From contig WOUX01000225.1 in the NCBI GenBank assembly GCA_009773075.1, positions 1 to 7,876 of the forward strand: a stretch of DNA of 7,876 nucleotides, read 5' to 3'. The notes below the pieces were generated by a model, which saw nothing but the letters and a program-made list of their open reading frames with translations, had not been told where the DNA came from and ran no database searches. Source of the DNA: a bacterium (lineage in GTDB: Bacteria > Desulfobacterota > UBA8473). A program made the position numbers and the translations under genes. Below are positions 1-5,372 of the stretch, piece after piece; within the stretch, counting starts at the first letter, position 1, and every line of letters begins with the position of its first letter.

Positions 1-921
1 AATCAGCCAATTCTCATTCAAGACGGCCTTTTAAAGATGGCTCGAGCAGGACAGTATACGAAGGACTGTGTACGTGTGGTACTGGATATAGAGAGTATTA
101 AAAACTATAAGATCCTTCCTCTGGAGGACCCCTTTCGAATAGTCATTGATGTAATAGGCCAAGGCGCCACATCCAAAGAGGGGCATCTGAGGCAAGGGGA
201 TACTAAATCACTGTCTTTAAGTCGACAACTGGGCCTTGGTATTGGTAAGATCGTTATCGATCCGGGGCATGGAGGGCATGATTCAGGTGCAATCGGGCCT
301 TCAGGGCTTAAAGAGAAGGATGTGGTTTTGAAGATTGCCAGGAAACTGGAAGGTATAATCAAAGTAGAGTTGGGTTGTGAAGTGGTCTTAACCAGGAAAG
401 ATGATAGATTCATTCCCCTGGAGGAGAGGACTGCTATTGCTAACACCCAGAAAGCAGACCTGTTTGTATCCATTCATGCCAATGCAAGCCCCAATAAAGA
501 TGCCTATGGTATTGAGACCTACTTTTTGAACTTTTCAGCGGACGAAGAGGCCATGAGGGTAGTAGCCAGAGAAAACGCTACATCCACCAAGAAGATGAGC
601 GATCTTAGGGCCATATTACGGGACCTTATGTTGAACTCAAAGATCAATGAATCCAGTCTGCTGGCTGGACACATTCAGAAGTCTTTAACAGGGAAACTCA
701 AAGCTGAATATTCAGATATTAGAGACAATGGAGTTAAGCAGGCTCCTTTCTACGTACTTATCGGTGCCGAAATGCCAAGTATCCTGGCGGAAGTTTCCTT
801 TATCAGCAATAGAAGAGAAGAGGAGAGGCTTAAAGACAATGAGTACCTTGAGAAACTGGCATCTTCTATATTCACAGGCATCAGAGGATATATTGACGGA
901 ATAAAGGTTGCCGCATACTGA
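1..921 (+). CDS. amiC: N-acetylmuramoyl-L-alanine amidase with AMIN domain (5' partial)
   Basis: Periplasmic zinc amidase that cuts the bond between N-acetylmuramic acid and the L-alanine of the stem peptide, typically at the division septum. The frame is open from base 1, so the gene begins outside the window; the ATG at 37 lies inside a domain and is not a credible start. Window residues 1 to about 60 look like the end of an AMIN targeting domain (hydrophobic strands around VRVVLDI and DPFRIVIDV). The Amidase_3 domain spans about residues 83-300. Its expected zinc ligands are all present: H90 in DPGHGG, E105 in LKEKD, H159 in SIHAN, and the catalytic glutamate E264 in ILAEVSF. The protein ends at TGA 919-921, 67 bases before tolQ on the same strand. 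That position suggests co-expression with the Tol-Pal division machinery, which is inference. The family call is firm; the symbol (amiC rather than another AMIN amidase) is less sure. Confidence 0.93.
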   Translation, partial: NQPILIQDGLLKMARAGQYTKDCVRVVLDIESIKNYKILPLEDPFRIVIDVIGQGATSKEGHLRQGDTKSLSLSRQLGLGIGKIVIDPGHGGHDSGAIGPSGLKEKDVVLKIARKLEGIIKVELGCEVVLTRKDDRFIPLEERTAIANTQKADLFVSIHANASPNKDAYGIETYFLNFSADEEAMRVVARENATSTKKMSDLRAILRDLMLNSKINESSLLAGHIQKSLTGKLKAEYSDIRDNGVKQAPFYVLIGAEMPSILAEVSFISNRREEERLKDNEYLEKLASSIFTGIRGYIDGIKVAAY

Positions 922-944
922 TTTGCTCTGCCGGGAAAAGTCCA

Positions 945-973
945 TTGACATAGGACGACAAATTAAATTCAAT
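945..973 (+). promoter_or_regulatory. possible sigma70-type promoter ahead of tolQ
   Basis: A perfect -35 hexamer TTGACA (945-950) is followed after 17 bases by TTCAAT (968-973), which matches four of six -10 positions. The start of transcription would fall near 980, inside the AGGAG ribosome site of tolQ (978-982). That would leave almost no leader and weakens the call. It may be chance, with tolQ transcribed from the amidase promoter. Confidence 0.25.
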
Positions 974-988
974 AACTAGGAGAAATGG

Positions 989-1759
989 GTGAATAACATA
1001 GCAGCATTACTCAGTTATATTGTCCCTGGATATTTAGACAGGGCTTTAAAAGAAGGAGTAGGTGACATAGTTCTTAATGCTGGTCCCATGGTTCAGTTTG
1101 TTTTAATAATTTTACTATCCTTCTCTATAGTGTCCTGGGCCATAATCTTTTCAAAATTAAGATTGTTACGCCGAGCAGATCGAGAATCTAAAAAGTTTCT
1201 AGAGTTTTTTTGGAAGAACAAAAAACTCCTCACCATCTTTGGAGAATCAAAGAAGATTGAGGGCAGTCCAATTGCAGAAGTATTTCGAGCCGGGTATGTT
1301 GAATTGAGCAAACTGAATAAGGTTAAGTCTGATTCAGCAGGGAGAGGAAACCCCGGTGATGTTACCTCAATAAGTACGGAACTGGGGGGGATAGACAATA
1401 TCAGCAGGGCATTGAACCAGGCCGTAACCTCTGAAACAAACAAGTTAGAGAGAGCACTTCCGTTTTTAGCGACCACTGGAAATACCTCTCCCTTCATAGG
1501 GCTCTTTGGAACGGTATGGGGTATAATGGATGCATTTAAGGGTATAGGGATTAAGGGGTCCGCCAGTTTAGCCGTTGTTGCACCAGGGATATCCGAGGCA
1601 TTAATAGCTACAGCTGCAGGGTTAGCCGCTGCTATACCTGCCGTTGTGGCATACAATTATTATCTAAACAAAATCAGGATATTGACCTCGGATATGGAAA
1701 ATTTTTCTTCGGAGTTTCTCAATATAATAGAGAGGCATCTCTTTAAAAAAATAGACTAA
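989..1759 (+). CDS. tolQ: TolQ, inner-membrane proton-channel subunit of Tol-Pal
   Basis: MotA/TolQ/ExbB-family protein that forms, with TolR, the proton-driven motor that energises TolA. Length is 256 residues, slightly above the usual 220-240. The start is GTG: AGGAG at 978-982 sits six bases upstream, and the nearby ATG at 985 reads a stop after two codons. Three membrane segments are visible: about 34-55, 157-186 and 203-228. The second holds the family signature GTVWGIM with T175; the third holds EALIATAAGLAAAIPAVVAYN with T208. These are the two threonines equivalent to those lining the channel in E. coli TolQ. A glycine/serine-rich stretch near residues 112-130 in the cytoplasmic loop explains the extra length. 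tolQ is followed by tolR after 25 bases. TolQ is preferred over ExbB because of the tolB/pal/cpoB context. Confidence 0.96.
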   Translation: MNNIAALLSYIVPGYLDRALKEGVGDIVLNAGPMVQFVLIILLSFSIVSWAIIFSKLRLLRRADRESKKFLEFFWKNKKLLTIFGESKKIEGSPIAEVFRAGYVELSKLNKVKSDSAGRGNPGDVTSISTELGGIDNISRALNQAVTSETNKLERALPFLATTGNTSPFIGLFGTVWGIMDAFKGIGIKGSASLAVVAPGISEALIATAAGLAAAIPAVVAYNYYLNKIRILTSDMENFSSEFLNIIERHLFKKID

Positions 1760-1784
1760 ATGCTTTTCTAAAGCGGGAAGACCT

Positions 1785-2996
1785 ATGAGTCCTCAAGCAA
1801 ACGATAGACGATTCTTATCTGAAATAAACGTAACACCTTTGGTTGACGTGATGTTAGTGCTTTTGATAATCTTCATGGTCACTGCCCCGATGTTAGAACA
1901 GGGTATTGATGTGAACCTCCCTCAAGTTGCTGCAAAAGATATAACTGCTAAAGAGGAAAAAGTAGTTTTGACCATTACCAAAAAGGGGGAGATATCTATA
2001 AACGAACATCCTGTTGAATTGTCCAGATTAAAAGAAAATCTAGAAAAGATATATGAAAACAGAATCAGTAAAGAGATATTTCTAAGGGCTGACGAAACGG
2101 TACCTTATGGGGTTGTTGTGAAGACTATGTCTGAAATTAAGGAGGCGGGAATTGAAAAATTGGGTATGATTACCAAACCCATGGAATCTTCAATAGGGTT
2201 GGAGAAGATGATTATACCATCAATTCTTCTCCACTTGGCCATTATGGCCATTGTAATTGCGGCTCCAATCTTATATATTAAGAGAACATCTTCCCCCCGA
2301 ATATATATGGTTAGCTTGGTCTCTGCCCCCTCAGAAAAGCCATTGGGATTGGGGGAACAACAGACAAACAAAGAGGTTGAGAGAATTGAACCTATTAAGA
2401 AGATTACGTCTACACCCATCAGAAAGATAGCTAAAGAAGTCCCTATTGCACCTCTCAAAAAGAGGGTTATAATAGAAGATGGCTTTGCCAAAAAGGTCTC
2501 CCCTGATGAAATAAAAGACAGAGAATCAACCAAGAAGATAGAGGAGGCTATAAGCAGGATAAAAAGGGAGGATAGAGACTCCAACAGGAAGATAGAGGAG
2601 GCTATAAGCAGGATAAAAAGGGAGTCCTCTGAGCAAGGAAATGTGACGGCTGAAACTAATGCCCCAAAAGGAGAAGGGGGCATTATAGCTTCAGGAATAA
2701 AGGGCCTGCGATTTAAAATCTATTACACTATAATCTGGGGCAAAATAAAGGAGGGTTGGGTACTTCCAGAAGGCCTTATAAAAAATAAAGAGGGGTTAGA
2801 GGCTGTTATATCTTTTAAGATTCTAAGACACGGGGAAATAAAGAATATTAGATTTGAAAAATCTTCAGGAAATTCTTATTTTGATAAATCTGTATTAAGG
2901 GCTGTAGAAAAGGCCAATCCTCTTCCATCCTTACCCGTAGAACACAGAGAGGATTACCTTGATATAGGGGTTAGGTTCCATTCATCTGAATTATAA
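1785..2996 (+). CDS. tolR-tolA: TolR and TolA joined in one reading frame
   Basis: Residues 1-132 are a complete TolR/ExbD-type protein: short cytoplasmic tail, membrane segment about 19-38 with the motif INVTPLVDVMLVLLIIF and the essential-type aspartate D21, then a periplasmic domain ending in LGMITKP, close to where E. coli TolR ends. Without a stop the frame runs into a TolA-like protein. A second membrane segment (about 143-165) carries the S-x3-H motif S146/H150 seen in TolA/TonB anchors. YMVSLVS follows, then a charged helical region (about 200-300), and a TonB/TolA C-terminal domain from about 307 to 401 with IRFEKSSGN, FDKSVLRA and LPSLP. The start ATG has GGGAAG at 1775-1780. If the chain were made whole, two membrane passes would leave the TolA domain in the cytoplasm, so a separate TolA from M133 or M142 is likely. 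A real fusion, a lost stop or a sequence error are all possible. Confidence 0.93.
   Translation: MSPQANDRRFLSEINVTPLVDVMLVLLIIFMVTAPMLEQGIDVNLPQVAAKDITAKEEKVVLTITKKGEISINEHPVELSRLKENLEKIYENRISKEIFLRADETVPYGVVVKTMSEIKEAGIEKLGMITKPMESSIGLEKMIIPSILLHLAIMAIVIAAPILYIKRTSSPRIYMVSLVSAPSEKPLGLGEQQTNKEVERIEPIKKITSTPIRKIAKEVPIAPLKKRVIIEDGFAKKVSPDEIKDRESTKKIEEAISRIKREDRDSNRKIEEAISRIKRESSEQGNVTAETNAPKGEGGIIASGIKGLRFKIYYTIIWGKIKEGWVLPEGLIKNKEGLEAVISFKILRHGEIKNIRFEKSSGNSYFDKSVLRAVEKANPLPSLPVEHREDYLDIGVRFHSSEL
2181..2210 (+). promoter_or_regulatory. candidate internal translation starts for a separate TolA
   Basis: Two in-frame ATG codons lie at the TolR/TolA junction: 2181-2183 (M133 of the fused frame) and 2208-2210 (M142). 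Starting at M133 would give a 271-residue TolA with a nine-residue cytoplasmic tail before the membrane anchor, much like E. coli TolA. M142 would leave no tail. The AGGG at 2195-2198 sits nine bases before the second ATG and GGAG (2201-2204) three bases before it. The first ATG has no clear ribosome site and would depend on translational coupling. Use of either is inference. Confidence 0.35.
2534..2624 (+). repeat. 37-bp perfect direct repeat in the TolA helical region (period 54 bp)
   Basis: Bases 2534-2570 recur without change at 2588-2624. The period of 54 bp is 18 codons, so the frame is kept, and each copy encodes KIEEAISRIKRE. Eighteen residues equal five turns of an alpha helix, so the duplication lengthens the periplasmic helix while keeping the same face. 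Identity at the DNA level, including third codon positions, suggests a recent event. Confidence 0.95.
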
Positions 2997-3030
2997 TCAA
3001 CTGTCATTGGCTAAAGCCGAGGGCTTGAGG

Positions 3031-3054
3031 GTTCAAGGATGCAAGGGGTCAAGG
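3031..3054 (+). repeat. octamer micro-array in the tolA-tolB gap
   Basis: Three adjacent eight-base units, GTTCAAGG (3031-3038), ATGCAAGG (3039-3046) and GGTCAAGG (3047-3054), share the core CAAGG. The last unit runs into the AGGAAG ribosome site of tolB (3052-3057), so repeat-derived sequence supplies part of the Shine-Dalgarno. It is one of several short-word arrays found in the gaps of this window. Confidence 0.7.
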
Positions 3055-3066
3055 AAGATTTTTTTA

Positions 3067-4383
3067 ATGAAAAAAACAGGTTATATTTTTATTATATTTA
3101 TATGTTTACTTTTCTTTAGTCCTGTCCTTTCTCATACAAAGACATACATTGATATAGATTCTCCTTCATTTAGAAGATTCCCGATAGCTATAACCTATTT
3201 CAAGGATATTAAAGGGAAAGATAACAAAGGAGACATATCAAAAGAGATATTTGAAGTATTGACTCAAGATCTGGAAATTTCTGGACTTTTCACTATTATA
3301 GATCCTTCCCTCTTCATAGAATCTCCTGTAGACTCTAAATCCGGCAATGATAATAAAATCAATTTTAGGGATTGGTCTGCAATTGGTGCTGAAGCTCTGG
3401 TGAAAGGCAGTTTTCGTTTTGATAATGGCAGTCTGGAGATAGAGACTAAACTGTATGACGTATTCCAATGCCGGTTTCTTCTGGGGAAGAGGTATGTGGG
3501 CAAGAGACAAGACCTAAGGAAGATGATACACAGGTTTTGCAATGAGATTTTACTGAGTTTTACCGGTGAGAAAGGGGTCTTTGATACAAAGATAGCCTTT
3601 GTTTCAGATGAATCGGGGTATAAAGAGATTTATGTTATTGACTTTGATGGGCATAACATGATAAAAATTACCAATCATAAATCTATTGCCCTTTCACCCA
3701 CCTGGTCCCCTAATGGTAAAATGATTGCTTTTACGTCATACAAAGATGGGAATCCTGATCTCTATGTTAAAGACATTATTGCCAATAAAGAAGATAGAAT
3801 TTCCCATTACAAAGGCTTGAATATAGCTCCTGCCTGGTTCCCGGATGGGAAAAAACTGGCAGTGACCTTGAGCTTAGAGGGAAATCCTGAAATATACGTG
3901 CTTGATAAAGATGGAAAGAGGCTCAAACGCCTGACAAATGATTGGGGGATAGATGTTTCTCCCACCTTGTCTCCAGATGGGAAAGAAATCGCCTTTGTCT
4001 CCGACCGATCAGGAAATCCAGATATTTACGTTATGAATTCTCAAGGGGAAAATGTGAAGAGGCTCACCTTCCAGACGAAATACAGTGCTTCTCCAAAATG
4101 GTCTCCAAAAGGAGACAAAATTGCATTTTCTTCTTTGGCAGAGGGACACTTTTATATATATACAATGAATCCCGATGGAACGGATGTTAGAAGACTTACA
4201 TCAAACTCAGGGGATAATGAATACCCATCATGGTCCCCTAATGGGAGATTTTTAACCTTTACCTCTGCCAGAGGGGGAAATAAAAGGATATATATAATGA
4301 GGGCTGATGGAAGCGGGCAAAGACAGATTGGGGAATTCAAGGGGAACCAATTGAATCCGTGCTGGTCCCCTAGACTCCAGTGA
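3067..4383 (+). CDS. tolB: TolB, periplasmic beta-propeller of Tol-Pal
   Basis: Periplasmic protein that shuttles between TolA and Pal. The start chosen is ATG 3067, giving 438 residues, the usual TolB size. It is preceded by AGGAAG nine bases upstream and begins a clear signal peptide: MKK, a hydrophobic core, and likely cleavage near residues 22-24 (SPVLS then HTKTY). A TTG at 3007 would add 20 residues, but they are encoded by the octamer repeat and block the signal peptide. The N-terminal alpha/beta domain (about 24-165) contains FEVLTQDLEISGLFTIID, typical of TolB. From about residue 170 the six-bladed propeller follows, with WSPNG/SPDGK-IAF-type repeats at each blade (for example WSPNGKMIAF, LSPDGKEIAF, WSPKGDKIAF, WSPNGRFLTF). 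Nothing in it looks damaged. The neighbours fused tolR-tolA upstream and pal downstream confirm the assignment. Confidence 0.96.
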   Translation: MKKTGYIFIIFICLLFFSPVLSHTKTYIDIDSPSFRRFPIAITYFKDIKGKDNKGDISKEIFEVLTQDLEISGLFTIIDPSLFIESPVDSKSGNDNKINFRDWSAIGAEALVKGSFRFDNGSLEIETKLYDVFQCRFLLGKRYVGKRQDLRKMIHRFCNEILLSFTGEKGVFDTKIAFVSDESGYKEIYVIDFDGHNMIKITNHKSIALSPTWSPNGKMIAFTSYKDGNPDLYVKDIIANKEDRISHYKGLNIAPAWFPDGKKLAVTLSLEGNPEIYVLDKDGKRLKRLTNDWGIDVSPTLSPDGKEIAFVSDRSGNPDIYVMNSQGENVKRLTFQTKYSASPKWSPKGDKIAFSSLAEGHFYIYTMNPDGTDVRRLTSNSGDNEYPSWSPNGRFLTFTSARGGNKRIYIMRADGSGQRQIGEFKGNQLNPCWSPRLQ

Positions 4384-4395
4384 GTGGTATAGTAT

Positions 4396-4472
4396 AGATA
4401 GACTGAAGACTGAAGGCTTTTAAGGGTAAATCGCAAATACTCAGGAAGATAGATTGAAGGCGGAAGGCTTTT
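4396..4472 (+). repeat. imperfect 26-bp direct repeat and AGACTGA array in the tolB-pal gap
   Basis: Bases 4396-4421 and 4447-4472 are two copies of a 26-base sequence with three mismatches, starting 51 bases apart. The first contains AGACTGA twice in tandem (4400-4406, 4407-4413) followed by AGGCTTT, a period of seven. A related word in the opposite orientation, CTTCAGCCT, lies at 4488-4496. The 160-base gap holds no supportable gene besides these repeats and the pal ribosome site. Confidence 0.75.
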
Positions 4473-4527
4473 CGAGATGTTTATAGACTTCAGCCTAAAC
4501 ACCTGAGCAGTTACTTTAATTTAACAA

Positions 4528-4535
4528 AAGGAGGT
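4528..4535 (+). promoter_or_regulatory. near-consensus ribosome binding site of pal
   Basis: AAGGAGGT lies eight bases before the pal ATG (4544). It is the strongest Shine-Dalgarno in the window and fits a lipoprotein needed in large amounts. An ATG at 4537 lies too close to it and reads only four codons before TAA. Confidence 0.85.
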
Positions 4536-4543
4536 AATGAAAA

Positions 4544-5230
4544 ATGGTTAAAAGGTTGTCGGTTTATTTGTTGGTTTTTGGTTTAATAGTTTCCTTTTCC
4601 TTGTTTTTAAATGCCTGCTCAAAAAAGGCTCTGAGAGAAGGGATTGAGAAGAAAGAAGAATCAGCCAAGGTCGAGGAAAAAGTAAAGGAAGAGTTAAAGG
4701 GAGAACCAAAGGAAGAAACAAAGGTTTCCCAGCCTCTGAAATCAGAGGAGACCGATAAGGCAGCAACAGAGGCGCAACTGAGAGAAGAAGAGCTTAAGAA
4801 ACAGAAAGAAAGAGAAGAGGCTGCCAGGAAAGAAGAGGCTGCTATTAAAGAAGAGGCTGCCAGGAAAGAAGAGGCTGCTATTAAAGAAGAGGCTGCCAAG
4901 AAAGAAGAGGCTGCCAAGAGAGAAGCAGCAGTTAGAGAAGAATTTGAGAATACGGATATTCACTTCGATTTTGACAAATTCTCCCTCACCAATCAAGCAA
5001 GAGAGATATTGGCAAAGAAGGTTTCTTGGCTTCAGGGTCATACTGATTTAAAAATCAAGATTGAGGGGTACTGTGATGAACGGGGGTCGAATGAGTATAA
5101 CATGGCTTTGGGGGAGAGAAGAGCAAACAGTGCTATGGAGTACCTGGTCACTGCTGGAGTTGAGGCTTCCTCTCAGTTTATAGTTCACGGTTTAATTACA
5201 ACAGCAGGCTTAAGCACGCTGTTTATATAA
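4544..5230 (+). CDS. pal: Pal, peptidoglycan-associated lipoprotein, C-terminus lost
   Basis: Outer-membrane lipoprotein that binds peptidoglycan and TolB. A lipoprotein signal ends in the lipobox LNAC with the acylated C25. Residues about 26-132 form a very long Lys/Glu/Ala-rich helical linker with six 6-residue repeats. The OmpA-like domain starts near F134 (IHFDFDKFSL) and keeps the peptidoglycan-contact region: GYCDERG with D178, and LGERRAN with R192/R193. After VEAS (209) the expected end of the domain, normally some 30-35 residues with a YGE-type strand and an AWAKNRR-type helix, is absent. It is replaced by 19 unrelated residues ending in a TAA. Those residues begin exactly at a heptamer repeat array (5172). 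I could not find the missing end in any frame downstream. Either the gene is a damaged or recombined copy, the protein works without the end, or the assembly is wrong here. Confidence 0.9.
   Translation: MVKRLSVYLLVFGLIVSFSLFLNACSKKALREGIEKKEESAKVEEKVKEELKGEPKEETKVSQPLKSEETDKAATEAQLREEELKKQKEREEAARKEEAAIKEEAARKEEAAIKEEAAKKEEAAKREAAVREEFENTDIHFDFDKFSLTNQAREILAKKVSWLQGHTDLKIKIEGYCDERGSNEYNMALGERRANSAMEYLVTAGVEASSQFIVHGLITTAGLSTLFI
4814..4921 (+). repeat. six 18-bp units in the Pal linker
   Basis: Six consecutive 18-base units encode EEAA followed by RK, IK, RK, IK, KK and KR. Units 1-2 and 3-4 are identical pairs, showing a 36-bp duplication on top of the 18-bp period. The period of six residues is not a heptad, so this is more like a charged single helix (as in TolA domain II) than a coiled coil. 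Confidence 0.95.
5172..5192 (-). repeat. heptamer array (minus orientation) at the pal 3' end
   Basis: Read on the minus strand this is three seven-base units, AACCGTG, AACTATA and AACTGAG. It matches the style of the array at 5250-5284, which lies in the opposite orientation. The array is inside the pal reading frame and encodes residues about 210-216. GTTCACGGTTT (5183-5193) recurs exactly at 7680-7690. Confidence 0.8.
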
Positions 5231-5246
5231 AGCTTGAAGCATTTTT
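5208..5246 (+). terminator. weak terminator-like hairpin after pal
   Basis: GCTTAAGC (5208-5215) can pair with GCTTGAAGC (5232-5240) with one bulged base and a 16-base loop, followed by ATTTTT (5241-5246). The stem overlaps the last codons of the truncated pal frame. It is short and poor, so a real terminator is doubtful. Confidence 0.2.
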
Positions 5247-5249
5247 GCC

Positions 5250-5284
5250 AACTGTTAACTGCAAACCGTAAACTGTGAACGGAT
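5250..5284 (+). repeat. five-unit heptamer array downstream of pal
   Basis: Five adjacent seven-base units all begin with AAC: AACTGTT at 5250, AACTGCA at 5257, then variants of AACYGTN to 5284. Together with the inverted array at 5172-5192 it could form a long imperfect stem enclosing about 57 bases. The rest of the 142-base gap before cpoB holds an 11-base direct repeat (5343-5353 and 5368-5378) and no gene. Confidence 0.85.
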
Positions 5285-5372
5285 ACAAAATAGTTTCAGA
5301 TTAAACTTTAGTGATGCCCTTTTAAGGCTTCCATTCCCCGAAGGGTCTTGGTTCATTTGTAAGGAGAGGGTC

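Noticed and set aside
1093..1656. Minus-strand frame of 187 codons opposite tolQ
   Set aside because: Its hydrophobic stretches are the complement of TolQ membrane segments; the plus frame carries the family motifs.
2172..2183. Classical -1 slippery heptamer (AAACCCA) at the TolR/TolA junction
   Set aside because: The heptamer is not in the phase needed for -1 slippage (the zero-frame codons are AAA CCC), and the -1 frame meets no early stop.
3007..3066. TTG start for tolB at 3007 with 20 extra residues
   Set aside because: The extra codons come from the octamer repeat and would precede a complete signal peptide; ATG 3067 has its own ribosome site.
4814..4921. Repeat array considered as CRISPR
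   Set aside because: Units are contiguous 18-base coding repeats without spacers, and no cas genes are present; the intergenic heptamer arrays also lack spacers.
4548..5041. Long minus-strand frames rich in Ser/Ala/Phe/Leu opposite pal
   Set aside because: They mirror the 18-bp Lys/Glu/Ala repeat on the coding strand, have no ribosome sites and no recognisable domains.
5285..5372. Search for the missing Pal C-terminus beyond the heptamer array
   Set aside because: No frame on either strand shows the YGE or AWAKNRR-type motifs, so a simple insertion or single frameshift does not explain the truncation.
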